NCBI GenBank assembly: GCA_027604685.1
Contig: JADHYX010000197.1
Location: forward strand, 1-40,038
Source of the DNA: Lobulomyces angularis
Lineage: Eukaryota; Chytridiomycota; Chytridiomycetes; Lobulomycetales; Lobulomycetaceae
Direction: 5' to 3'
Length of the DNA stretch: 40,038 bases
The position numbers and the translations under genes were made by a program. The notes beneath the pieces are model-generated. The model saw only the letters and a program-made list of their open reading frames with translations, was not told where the DNA came from and ran no database searches. This document shows, in pieces, positions 1 through 12,385 of this stretch (position 1 is the first letter of the stretch; every line of letters starts with the position of its first letter).

Positions 1-16
1 TATTAAAAATATTAAA

Positions 17-610
17 TTATCCCCTTAGTTCCTTCAAAATAGAATTAAAAGGATAAAAAACGACATCCTGCATTAAATTATTCTTAACTCCTTCAATAAA
101 AGTTTCATCTTCCAATTCACTTTTCATAAAATTAGGATCTGAATCCACTAACTTATTTTCTCGTTGCATTTTTAATAAATGCAATGTGTGTAACTGACTG
201 TTTATTATACTATAAGAAGGTGAACCTAAAGATGAAGTTTCCGATGATATGCTTTCAGCGCTATATATTTTATCATAAAAAATAAAAAAGAAAGTTAAAG
301 TAGTTACATAGAGTTTTATTCGAAAATTTTTTAATTTTAGTTAAATGGATTTATTCGAAAAAAGTTTTTAACAACAAAACATTTTTAAATTTCATATAAT
401 AAGGAAAAAAAAAATTTAAACTTACTCGTTATTCAGTTTTAATTTTTTTTTAAATAAAAAATTTACGTCAAATAAGTTATTCTGGGTATGTTGAGAAAAC
501 TCCAAAGAATTTTGTGTAGTACGAATCCTATTATTGAAATAACTTTTATTCAATTCTTCAACTTCTGCTGCATCATCCACATACTTCCGTTTATGGTTAT
601 TATTATTCAT
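17..610 (-). CDS. Hypothetical protein, 142 aa, two exons
   Basis: The model is exons 426-610 and 17-260 on the minus strand, joined by a 165-nt intron with a GTAAG donor and a TAG acceptor. The joined frame runs without a stop for 142 codons and ends in TAA. I chose the ATG at 610 because the upstream in-frame one at 658 adds only a Phe/Lys-rich stretch and sits in A/T-rich DNA. The protein starts with an Asn run, has a basic patch (HKRKY), a Ser/Thr/Gly-rich middle, and an acidic then hydrophobic C-terminus. I see no known domain, signal peptide or membrane segment and do not recognise the family. The model could be longer at either end of an exon. Confidence 0.55.
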
Positions 611-1034
611 AAAAAATTTAAAGAGTTTTACATAAATAAATTTAAACTTGTGTAACACTTTTCACAAACAATGAACTAATTTAAATATCAATAAACATTA
701 AACTTACTTAATAATATATAATATCATGCAACTTTCCCTTTCTTTAATTTTTACTTTTGCAAATACAATAAGGCTATTGAATTCAATTTTACAATATGAA
801 AAGTTAAGCGTTATGAAAAAGCAAGATGGGAAAATCGGTATTTGACTCAATTAGGAAAGCAGCTAAAATAATAATTAATTTCTACATCAATAAAATGAGA
901 ATAAAATCAAATTAAGGAATAAGAGCATAAAAGAAAAAAAATTTCAGAATGTAAGTAATTAAATAACGTGTTTAGATAAATGAATTCTTTTTTCTTAACT
1001 ACAAAAAAAAAACAAATTGATAAAACTAAAGCAC
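611..1034. other. Intergenic, 424 bp
   Basis: This stretch is the upstream flank of the small minus-strand gene and the 3' flank of the transporter gene. It is A/T-rich with no open frame of note. The only recognisable short word is TGACTCA at 843-849, the core site bound by GCN4-type bZIP factors; a few copies are expected by chance in 40 kb of this composition. Confidence 0.5.
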
Positions 1035-2867
1035 TTAATTCAAATCCTGAGTATCATATCTAACAAGACCTTCATCCTTCAAATTTTGGTCTCTTTGATC
1101 TTCCGCTGAAAGAAAAAAGTTTATTAAAACAATTATGCATTATTTGTTTTTACGCGTCTCATAGAGGTCATATTTGTAAGTTTCCGGAGATACAAAAAGC
1201 ATAACTAAAAAAGTTGTACCAGCACAAACAAGAGGATACCTTAAAAATTTAACACAAAAGTTGGGATGTTGTAAGAGTAAATTGAATACCACAAGCCAGC
1301 AAAATTGTTTCCAGTTAGCTGAATAGCCCAGAGTCCAACAACAGGGACGAAACCACCAATAATACCATTCCCAACATGATATGGAAGAGATAAAGACGTA
1401 TAACGAATAGAAGTGGGAAATAATTCCACTAAGTAAGCGGCTATTGGCCCGTAAACCAAAGTCACAAACATTACCTGCAACCAAATTAAAAAACAAAGCG
1501 CGTATGGACTATAATTTGGGTTTATTACGATTGACGTACTCTCAATTTTTTCCCAAGTCGCTGTTTCATTGTATCTAAAATGATGCATACCCATATAAAT
1601 CGGATACCATAGAATGCATGAAAATGCTAATCCTAAAAGCATAAATAGTTTTCTACCGTATTTGTCACTGAGGTAACCAAATAACACATAAAATGGGGCA
1701 GCCAATAACTAATAAATTATTTAAAATACTGAAATTTTTAAAAAACTAACCAATGCAACACCCATTATTATAAAAGATGAGGTGTCTGGAGTATGAAATA
1801 TAGTTTGAAGGTAATACAGAGAATAAAACTGAGCGGTATACCACACAGCACCTGTATAGTTTTTTAAAAAAAAATTTTTTGCAGTATTACCTTGGCCCAT
1901 GGTAGCTCCAAAAAAACTCAGTAATACTATTTTTGCATTTTGCCATTTACCAAAAGATTCCTATATTGTAAAAGGTTAAAAATAAACTTAATAAAGAAAA
2001 CTTTATAATACCATAAAAGGATTTTTTGAAATGTTTCCATTATTTTTCAAATTTTTAAACATTGGAGTTTCTTTTAAACTCAATCGGATGTAAAGAGATA
2101 TACCTAACAACAAGATTGAAAATAGAAATGGTATTCTCCACCCATATTCACTAAATTTCACTGTTCCTGTGATAGTTGATACAATCAAAACAATTATCAA
2201 TGCCAGCAATAAGCCTAATGTAGCAGTTACTTGAATAAAACTGGTATAAAACCCTCTCCTATGAGGCGGGGCATGTTCAGCTATATATGTAGTTGCACCT
2301 CCATATTCTGCGTAAAAAATAACAGGGTAATTCGAAAGTATAAACTATTACACAAACCTCCGCCAATAGCTAAACCTTGCAAAATCCTTAAAACAATTAA
2401 AAGCGCTCCTGCAGCATCACCGACTTGATTATAAGTTGGTAAACAACCAACCAAAAAGGTGCATGTCCCCATGATAATTAAAGTCGTTAGGAATGTTATT
2501 TTTCTTCCAAATCTATCTCCAATAATACCAAATACGATGGCTCCAATGGGTCGAACAACAAAACCAACTGCAAACGTTGCTAACCAGTAAATAATTGCAC
2601 CAAAGCCTGTACTTTTATCATAAAATTGGGGTGCTACTACAGTACCTAATGTCCCAAAAACGAAAAAATCATACCATTCGATTAAGGTACCAACTACATT
2701 GCAAATTGATTAGTAAAAAAAGAATTGTTCTCAATTTTAATTAATATACATAAAGTAATTATTCACAAAAATTACAGAATTTAATTACCTGCACTAATAA
2801 AAATAACCTTTTTGATATTCACTTCCATTTCCGGTAAATTTAAAGTAGTCCTTTCAGTGTTCAACAT
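1035..2867 (-). CDS. MFS transporter of the metabolite:H+ symporter (MHS) family, bacterial-like
   Basis: There are eight exons on the minus strand: 2789-2867, 2358-2693, 2012-2307, 1891-1960, 1751-1851, 1290-1708, 1154-1239 and 1035-1105, giving 485 aa. All seven introns are short GT-AG introns and the phases close. The MFS loop 2-3 motif GDRFGRK, the EWYDFF element in the first membrane helix, the GGEYGG...YIAEHAPP element after helix 4, RRGFYTS and the loop 8-9 motif GYLSDKYGRK are those of MHS-family proton symporters (ProP, KgtP, ShiA type). These import organic acids, proline/betaine or shikimate across the plasma membrane; the substrate cannot be read here. The C-terminal half (FPTSIRYTSLSLPYHVGNG) is very close in style to proteobacterial proteins, which raises transfer from bacteria followed by intron gain. 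A TGACTCA word lies 66 bp upstream of the ATG. Confidence 0.88.
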
Positions 2868-3710
2868 TGCAATAACTGATGTATTAGGAAAATTTAATAT
2901 TTATTTTATAGATTAGCTAGCTATTTTGAGGATGACTCAATTTAGAATATGTATGAGCGAGGATAATGTTTTTTTTATTTTTATTTTTTTTTTACTCTAA
3001 AAATTTCGAAAACTGCTTATTTCAAAAGTCCTTTATTGACTTTACTAATTACTACTTCTTCTCCTTTGTAAAAATGAAATAAGATGTAGAAAGCAATAGA
3101 AAATTAAAATCATTTTTTTTTTTATTTCTTTTGTTTTAAAAGAAAAAAGAAAAGAAGTAATGCATTGTCTTATCGTTAACAATCATTTTTCATTTCCTGT
3201 GAATTTAAACTATACATTAACAGTTTCTTATTTTTTTGCGCAACTGGTGTGAATTAACGAAGAAAATATGTTTTGATAAGTATTTTATTAATACAGCCAG
3301 TAGTTTACATTGGAAATTACTTTCTTTCATTTAGGAGAAGTTGAAAATGATACTGAAATGTGAAGCTAAAGTGAAGTTCTAAAAATAAGTAAATATCTGG
3401 AAATTTTATTGGTTTACTTGAAAAATATGAAATATACAAAAAGCTATTTAATATTTTTTTGTCATCACACATACGCTTTATAACGTAACATTAAATTAAA
3501 GAATAAGTTAATTACTATTCTTTCTTTATTATTCTCGTAAAAAAACCTGCATTGAATTTACTATTCCTTTTTTTTTTTATTGTGATATATTTTATTTTTT
3601 TTTTGTTTTGTTTAAATACATATACATTCCAAGACCTGCAACCTTTTAAGCTATAAAATATATCAATTAAGGGAATTACTTTAAAGTTGACCGGTTTATA
3701 GTTTTTTGTG
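2868..3710. promoter_or_regulatory. Divergent intergenic promoter region, 843 bp
   Basis: This region separates the start codons of the transporter (minus) and the SEN1-like gene (plus), so it must hold both promoters. It has several T8-T12 and A-rich tracts, which commonly exclude nucleosomes in fungal promoters (family knowledge). TGACTCA is present at 2933-2939. I see no convincing TATA element distinguishable from the A/T background, and no open frame. Confidence 0.5.
2933..2939. promoter_or_regulatory. TGACTCA, GCN4/AP-1 core site upstream of the MHS transporter
   Basis: The exact seven-base word recognised by GCN4-type bZIP proteins sits 66 bp upstream of the transporter ATG. A GCN4-like bZIP gene is present at 21515-22339. 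The word occurs three times in the window (843, 2933, and inside a coding exon at 13642), which is about what chance would give, so function rests only on its position. Confidence 0.25.
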
Positions 3711-6700
3711 ATGGATCAATTTATTGTCAATAGTCACCAAGACTACATTAAAGCTCCGTTAGACGATTCTCTCAGATCTGGTTTGACCATACAGAAATTA
3801 TTAATTAATTAAGATATTTATTAATTTTTTCATAAATTAATAGTTTTTTTAGATTTTGTAGTTAAACATTTTTCATCTAACTCGAAGTGTATTTTTCACA
3901 TGCTATTTGAAGCAAATATATTAGTTGATTTTTTAACAATCTTTGCTTTTTCTAATGCCTCTTCACACTTAAAAAGCTTAGATATAACAATGAAAAATTG
4001 TTTATCTGATTGTGTTGCATGTGTCAACTCATATCACGATAGCATTCAATTATTTAAAAAAAAATATTCTGCAAGTTTTGATTTAGAAATAATGACCAAT
4101 TTTCAAAAAAATATCTTCGAATGGGATTGTAAACGACAACAAGAAACTTTAACAAAGTATTAGCAGCATTATTAATTCATCCTAATTACTTTGTTAAAAA
4201 TTTAGTTTTACTACAGAACTCTGTAAAATATTTGAAATGAACAAGGAAAACCAGAATTTACCCATGAAAAACTTGAAAAAAAAATCGCTTTACATAGTGT
4301 TTGAAGTTTTGAAATATCCGCTAACGCTAAAGAACGAAAACATTAATGATTTATTTCATAAGTATATAATGAATATACAGAAAAAAAGTACTTTAAAGTT
4401 AAGTGATCAAATATTCCCAGGTAAGTAACTTCAATAGATTTGATTTTTTACATTTTTTTTTTAAGGAATTATCTATCTAACTCTTCACCACGATAAAGAA
4501 ACTAGACTCTGGGCTAGATCTACACTAGATAAGATTAACTTACCGATTCAATTTGAAAATTTTATAGAAATGAAGGAAATAATTCAGGATTTAATTTGGT
4601 ATCTTAAAGAAAATGAAATAAAGGAGACTTTGTATTATTTCAATTACTCAAGCACCTCTAATAGGGAAATTTTTAAATCATTGAGCTGGTTGATAACAAA
4701 AATGGATAAACAAGCTATTGATGATGGATTATTGAAACTATATCCTAATTTATTTGATATATTTGTTCACCAGCTCAAAAAAAAAAGTCCTGAAGATGAA
4801 ATTTTAAATCCAGTATTAAATTGTGTGTATATGTTATGGAAAAAAGAGTCTAGTGTATTTGCAACTCAAGATAAAAAAATAATTTTTGAATTGATAGATA
4901 TAATTTTATTGCATCCTTCTTTCGAAAATTACTGTGTTTCTACAGAAAAAACTGAAGATAAAATTTTGGATATTAACTTTTGCTGGCTAACCATTTATTT
5001 TGAAAAGAGATCTGAATTACAACAAAACATTTTAGATCGTATTTTGCAAAAGAAAATTGAATCTTTTCAGCTGTGGAGTGAAGCGATAAAAATGTATCTT
5101 ACAACAAAAATTTCCATGATTACCTCAAAATCTATTCTGGAAAATTCTGAAACTATATTATTGTTAAACTTTTTCCTTACTAAAGAGGAAGAGCAAAAGA
5201 CTTATTATAGAGAACTTGCTTCTACTGTAAACTTTGACCAGGAAAACTTAAAATTTTTTTTTGAGAAGTTTCATTCCGAAAAAAATTTGACGAATGCAGA
5301 TTCTTTTACCAAAGAAGAAAAATTGAAAAAAAAAAATCTTTGGAAATCGATTAGTAGCTTTAATAAGGCAATCTGGGTTTGATTTATACTTTTCGTAAAA
5401 TTTTTAAAATATTCTATGACAGGAAACGATTTTTATAAAAAAATTTTATAAATCAAAGAGAATATTTTTTGAGACTAACTTAATTTTGGGATTCCATCAC
5501 ATCGTTTTGGTCGATTTGATAAAAAGTCCACTGGCCACAGAATTCAATGAAAATTTAATCTTTTGCAGAAATGTTGTTTTGAGCATTCTAAAATCCTATT
5601 GTCAGTCTCAGGATAAGGATGATTTTAACAAACTACTGAGTATATATAGAGGTAATTTAGAGTAAATTTTTTCAAATCTTATTTTTTTCTCAAGGCGAAA
5701 TATTGTTCTGGTTGGTGAGTCCAGTCGAAGAATTAAGGCACTTTGCTAGCACCATTCTATATAAAGCAACCGGACAAACTTCGTAATTAAAATATATACT
5801 CATCTTTTTATTGTTAACAAATATATGCCATATTTTAGAGAAGAAAGCGTAAAAATGATTTCTGCCTTATTGGCGTTTTCTAAAATATACCCTGGAGAAT
5901 TTTGGACATCTCTTGTCAGACTTTTAGAAATCTTTAACAAAAACTGTTCTTTTGAAGAAACCCCATTTATGCTACCATTCATTAAACATATGACTTCCAT
6001 AATTGGGGAGATACTGTGTATTCTCTATACAGTAGACGAAGGAGAATCTCACAAAGGACTTAATTTACCTAAATTGTGGGTGGAGACGTGGACATTTATT
6101 AATCATGTCTTGCAATCCTCAGCTATATGGGTTATTAATTTAACTTTTTCCTTTTATAAATATTTTTAGGCAAAAAAATCTAAGGATGCACGTCATTTGG
6201 TTAAAAACTTTTTGCCAGAAATCTTCGCATTTACCAGTTTTTTGTTAGACGTTGACCTACCCAAGTACACTGCGGGTGATGATTTTTCTGAGGATGAATT
6301 TTCCAATTTCTTAAATTTTCCATTTATGTTGGCATTGTCTTCAACTTTTCCTTGGTTTTCAACACATGATGATCGTTTGCGTTTAGAAAGTGTTGACCTT
6401 TGTTGTCGTATGCTAAGGTTTGCTGCAAAAGTTGAAGATTGGGAGATACCCCAAGAAATAATAGATCAGGTTGGAAAGTTCGCTGATAAGACAATTGCTA
6501 CGCCGCTCCAAGATCGGGAAAGGGAAAGATTGCTAAATTGGGATAATTTAGATGTTAGTGACTTTGCAGAGGAAGAATTATTGATTGTAGATAATATGAA
6601 AGTAGATAACGATATTAAGCGTGATAATGACGTTGTAGGGAGAGAATTGGTGGATATTATGGACGTAGATAGTGAACTTAAGAAAGCACCTGAAGAAAAA

Positions 6701-9700
6701 AGTGATATTGTTGAAGAAAAAAATATTTTGAATGAGAAGACCACAGTTAATAAAGAAGCAGTACAACCTATAGTAGAGAATAAGATCTCTAAGAAAGATA
6801 CCATGTTAGCATGGCAGATGGTATAACACTATGTCTACTTTTTTCAGTTTTATAAATTTTATTTTAGATGGCAAAAGCTAAAAAGCAAAATCAGTCTTCA
6901 AAGAAACCTGGGTTAAAATCATCAATCATGAAGCAATTAAGAAATGATGTTATCGCAGAATCAAGAAGAATACAATTAAAACCAGCTGTAAATAGTTACA
7001 AAGGATATGATCAATCATTTGAAGTTACTCCTTTAAGTGAACTAACCGAGTTTGAAGTGAGTAGGCCAAAGCGAACAATGCAGAAGATTGATCTTCCAAA
7101 TGCAACTCTGCACCCATCTCAAGTTAGAATACAAAACATGCAACAACCCAAAATTAAAGCCTTGGGTGATATTTCAAGTCTGCATAAACAATTACTTTTG
7201 TGGACATTTCCTCCTCAAGGAAAAAATATATTTCCTCCAGGGTTTGACAAAGATAGTTTAAAAGTTATTCCTAAGTCATTTGAAAATACCAGGGAATATG
7301 CTACTGTGTTTGAACCACTGATGGTAGGTTTTTCGTTATGCAATGATGGTTTTGACTATTATTAGGTGTTAGAATGTTGGGAACAATTTTGCCATGCTAA
7401 AGATGAAGTCCGAAAATCTGATGCAGTTTTGACTTCCATTTCTGAAGTGAATGCAGTTGATGGATTTTATGGTTTTTTTTTTTTTTGGTAAAATTTTAAA
7501 TTTTTGTTTTTTTTTATTTAGATATTGTATTTAATGCTGATGCTGCATTGGTAAGAATGAGAAATATATCTGATCACGATTTAGTTCAGATCTGTGAAGT
7601 TAAAAATTCTGGTACAAATAAATCAATTCTCCTTAACGGTTTTTATAATTGTAGATATCAATGTTGCAATTGGAACATTACCTATTTTGGCAAAAATTAA
7701 CTCTTCCTTTTGTAAAAAGGATAGTTGCACTATCACTGCGAGAATTTTTCCATCTACTAGACGACCTGATATTATTCCTAGATTAAGGTGAGTTATTCGT
7801 AATATTTTCAATTAAATTTTTTTTTTTAAGACCTGGATCCAGTTGGTCTCTTCTTAGATTGATATCATTGATTACGGCTCACAGGGAATACACAGCAATG
7901 TTAAATTTACCAATGGTGCCACTCTCTTCTCAAATTATGAACCCTGGTAAAGTGGTACTAGGTTCTGGTTACAAAATAAATTCAAAAAATGTTAAGGAAT
8001 TAACGAAGAAATTTGATATTAATGAACCTCAAGCTTCTGCAGTAGACGCTTGCGTTGGGCAAAAATCAGGGTTTGTTTTAATTCAAGGTATGGGAAACAA
8101 AAATAAGTAGCTTTATTAACAGCTGAAATAGGCCCCCCTGGAACTGGAAAAACCAAAACCATTATGACTATTATTGGATCATTATTGACACACTCCACTT
8201 CCTTAAATGCCAGCACTAGTGGGAAAGGAACAATTATTCAAGTACCCGTCCGTACAGGAGCAACGAAACCTTCTATAGGGGATAATTCCGTAGTTGGTAA
8301 CAAAAAGAGGCTACTTTGCTGTGCACCATCTAATGCAGCATGTGATGAACTTGTAAGAAGATTACGAGATGGAGTCCAAGATTACTCAGGAAAAAAAAGA
8401 TTTGTTCCAAATGTCGTGCGAATGGGAACTTTAAAATCAGTTCATGAGGACGTAAAAGATTTATGTCTGGAATTATTAGTTGAAGCAAAATTTATGGAAG
8501 CAAAAGAATTCCAACACTTTTTAAAGTCCACTACAGTTGCCTCTGCAAAAGAAAAGTCTAATTTACAGCAAATGGAAAAAATAAATAGAGAAAGGGATAA
8601 TTTGAATGATCTTCTAGTATCTGCACAAAGTGGTTTAGAAATTAGTGAGATTAGCAATAAACTAAGGGATTTAAATGACAAAAGGAAAGATTTGATGAGA
8701 GAAATTTTTGAAGAAAAGAGTAAAAAGGCTGAGAACAAAAGCAGCTTGGACAGTGTAAAAATTAAAGTTAAGCAAAGGATTTTAAGCGAGGCGGACGTTA
8801 TGTATTCACTAAATTATTAATTATTAGGTATATATTCTTTTAGTGTTTCTACTTTGTCGTCTGCAGGACATGATACCCTTTTAAATGCTAAGCTAGAATT
8901 TCCTACTGTCATTATAGATGAAGCTTGCCAAAGTATTGAATTAAGGTAGTGGAGACATTTAACATGTACATTTGATTTTTTTTTTCAGCGGAATAATTCC
9001 ATTGAAGTATGGTGCAAAAAAATGCATTTTAGTTGGGGGTATAATATGAAAACTTTTTCTTGTTACTTAATTTGATTTAGATCCAAATCAATTACCTCCA
9101 ACGGTACTTTCTAACCTTGGAAAAGAATACCAATATGAGCAATCCTTATTTCAAAGGATTATGTTGAGTATTCCAAATCAAGTTCATCTATTAAGGTATT
9201 TATATATTAACATGTTTTCTATTCCATCTAATTTTTACTCCAGTATACAATATCGGATGCATCCAATGATTTCGTCATTTCCTTCCAAGCTTTTTTATGA
9301 ATCTAAGTTAATAGATGGTGGTGGATTGATGGAAAAACGTAAAGCTGAGTGGCATGATAAGGAAGTATTGTCTCCATATAGATTTTTTAATGTAAAGGGC
9401 ACCGAACAAAAGAAGTCTGGCGGGAAATCTGTTTATAACCTTGCCGAAATTGACGCAATAGTTTCCTTAATAAATTATCTTTGTATTTCCTATCCTGGTG
9501 TTAACTTTGCTCACAGAATTGGAGGTAAAAAGATAGCGCTATTTTGAAGTTTTGAGAAACTAATCATACTGTTAGTCATTACCCCTTACAAACTTCAATA
9601 CTTCAAAATTAGAGACCGTTTAGTTGAATTGGGTGGAGAAAGAATATTAAAAGTCATAGACTTAAATACTGTAAATATATTTTTAATTTAACATTTTGAT

Positions 9701-10173
9701 AATACAACTTTTTTGTTAGGTTGATGGTTTTCAAGGGCAAGAAAAGGACATTATTATCTTATCATGTGTCAGAGGAGGAATTGATAAAGGCATTGGTTTT
9801 TTGGGGGATGTTAGAAGAATGGTAAAAAAATTTTTTGACAATAAAAAAATGAATTATCTTAATTTATTTTTTATTTTTTCATAGAATGTAGCATTTACTA
9901 GGGCTAAGTGCTCTCTTTTTGTAGTTGGTAATGCTGAAGCTTTAAAAACCAATGAACAGTGGAGGGTTTTTGTGGAAGACGCTGTTGCTAGAAACGTTTT
10001 ATCAAAGGTAATTAAAATTGAAAATCCAAGAATTTTATTTTTATCTTTTTTTTTTAATTAAGTGGAACGAGACAACTCTATCAAACTATAATAATATTAA
10101 TTTTTTTCCTGGTAATCTATTTGGAACAATAAGTTTAAAAAGATGTATTGACAAAGTAGCGAATGGAACTTGA
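3711..10173 (+). CDS. SEN1: SEN1-like superfamily 1 RNA/DNA helicase
   Basis: There are 22 exons (3711-3780, 3853-4156, 4206-4420, 4466-5376, 5423-5651, 5695-5782, 5839-6130, 6170-6820, 6868-7323, 7366-7471, 7522-7611, 7655-7787, 7831-8087, 8132-8801, 8844-8945, 8989-9038, 9081-9195, 9244-9524, 9576-9670, 9720-9821, 9885-10007, 10063-10173) giving 1816 aa with all phases closed. The first 800 residues are helical, as in the SEN1 N-terminal domain; about 840-915 is acidic linker. The C-terminus carries the UPF1-like helicase motifs in order: GPPGTGKT (1268-1275), [18 protein letters not shown] (about 1514-1520), GDPNQLPP (1541-1548), QYRMHP (1582-1587), [16 protein letters not shown] (1706-1715) and NVAFTRAK (1740-1747). 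SEN1 unwinds RNA:DNA hybrids and ends non-coding RNA transcription in the nucleus. The model ends soon after motif VI, so the long basic C-terminal tail of yeast SEN1 is missing. The third exon boundary (intron 4157-4205) is the least certain. Confidence 0.93.
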
Positions 10174-10383
10174 AAAAATAGTATTTTTTTCCTTTTCTCT
10201 TTAATTTTTTTTTTATCTTTTATTTTAAATTTTTATATTTTTCTTTTATTTTTACTTTTTTTATATTCCAATAACCATGTGATGAAAAATTTTTTGATTG
10301 ATTTTTTATAATTATTATTTTATTCTATTTATTTAATTTAAATATATTATATTTTTTTTGTGTTCATTATATATATATATAAT

Positions 10384-12385
10384 TTATAGTAAGCTGATAT
10401 TTTCTTTGGCACCCTCTTTAAAATCTTTATCAATAAAATCAAAAAACTCTTCTTGATTTGTTAATTTTAAATTTTCATTAGAAAAATCAGCAGGGGTAAA
10501 TTCTTTTCTTTTTTTTGGTTTCAAAAGTGGCAACATATAATATATTATGTGCCTATATTTTTCTTCAACTGTCCCTTCCTCGTTTTTATAACCTGTTATG
10601 TTTAAAAAAATTTCTGATCCTCGTATACTTTCAAAGTAGTCAAGACATTCCCTCATTAATCTATTTTTTAATTTTTCAATCAGTTAAACTCTACAATTTA
10701 AGTAAAAAAAAAAAAAATTTAAAATATTGGATACTTACAACAAAATTTTTTTTTCATTAATTTCTTTTTCCAAAAAAATATTATTTTTTGAGTTAATTTT
10801 GTAAGGGGAGTTCAAAAAATATGAACTAAAAGAATTTTTTTTTTTTATAAAATTTTTGAAATAAAATTTTTCATTCTTTTTAGCTTTTTCAATCTCTTTT
10901 AAAATTTGAATTCTACAATTAATAAAAAAAAAAACAAAAAGTTAAAATTTAAATATTAATTTTTTTTTTTTTTGGAAATTTTGTTTAATAAAAGCATACT
11001 TTTGGTGAATTCTATCTAGATCCTCCCCAATTTTCCACAAACTATTATTTTCATAATTTAAAGCAATTTTGTTTTCATCATTCGAGGTTGATATATCAAC
11101 AGTATGTTGCAAAACTTCTAAAAGAGGCAGAAAGGTTTCAGCTAATAACTTTTTCTTACAACTTAAATAATCCAGTAATATGGGATCCTGTTTTTAAAAA
11201 AAAAAAACCAAAAGAAAATAAAAATATAAATATATTTTTTTTTTGGTAGTTCAATTATTGAAATATTAAAATAAAATACATACATATTTCAAATTGTCCA
11301 AAATTTCTGTCTTAATGTTTGATAAAACAAAAAGTGATTTGAGCAATTCCCATCTATTGAAAAAAGTGTGTATTACTATTTATAATTACAAAAGTATGAA
11401 ACCTTGCAGAAGAGTAAATAGTGTCATCAAATTCTAGATAATTGTGTAAATAATGTATGGAATGTTGAAACTGACTGATGTCATTATTTTGCCTCTCACT
11501 AATACTGTACTGGAAAGATTGCAGTTTAAAGTTAGACTCATCTATTCTGATAATAAAGTTTCTTCCGAATATCACGTTAGCATGCATTTTTTTATTTCTT
11601 TTGTTAACAACATCAGAGTACCCCCATACAGCAGTATGCAATGTTAATTTAGTTGGAACAGATTCAGATTCTAATGTTATGTTTTTTAATGTACCTTCGG
11701 TGATGGGAAATGAAAAATTGTTTACATATTCGATATCATTAAGATAAGAATTTGAATTTTTTCTTTTCACTTTTTGAGTTGGTATTTCATTTTGATTTTC
11801 AATTCCAAAAGGTTTGAAGACAAGGATATTTTTTGCTTCTATGTTATACTAAAAAAAAAAAAAAAAAATTAACTATTTTTGTTTCGATAACCATAAAGTC
11901 TTTTAAAAAAAAGGGGGAGTTTAAGTGAAAAAAAAAAAAAAAAAAATTAAAAAAAAAGGTTTTACACTGTAGTCAAGGTATAGATAAAAAGAATTACTTT
12001 TTTGGCAGGTTTCATTTGAAAAAGAGCACGCAGAGTCAGAAAATTTGGTAGCTGATGTTTCAAATGATAAATGAAATGAAAGTTTAATCAGTTTAAATTT
12101 TATTAAATTATCACACATCAACTTCCATTTTTTACACACCAGAGAAAAAGTTAACAGTTCTTTGAAATTAAAAAATGTTAACAAGTTTTTTAAAATTTGA
12201 TCAATGTCTAATGAGTTGACGAGAGAATTTGTCCTTTTTGGAAAAACTGGTCTGCCTTGGATGGTATCCGCAGTTGTTGCATTATTGAAGATTTGCTTAA
12301 AGACCAAGATCTCGTCTTTTAACTTGAAATTTTCATTTTCAGTAAAAGTAACGTTTTCATTTGGAAACGACATAGAGTTTCCCAT
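10384..12385 (-). CDS. F-box protein, 524 aa
   Basis: There are six exons on the minus strand: 11966-12385, 11403-11848, 11284-11353, 11000-11187, 10739-10912 and 10384-10660. An F-box-like segment lies at about residues 59-95 (LDIDQILKNLL...LLTFSLVCKKWKLMCDNLI), with the usual Leu-rich first helix and the LVCKKWK signature. In the family this segment binds SKP1 and links a substrate to an SCF ubiquitin ligase. The remaining 430 residues show no leucine-rich, WD40 or Kelch repeats; I do not recognise the substrate domain, which ends in a Lys/Glu-rich helical part. The open frame continues 18 codons upstream to a GTG and then a TAG, so the ATG at 12385 is the only plausible start unless there is an upstream exon. 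The acceptor at 10660 was chosen because nearer AG sites bring stops into frame. Confidence 0.72.

Noticed and set aside
10739..10912. Nearer acceptor AG sites for the last F-box intron
   Set aside because: Each alternative brings an immediate stop codon into frame; only the acceptor next to 10660 keeps the frame open.
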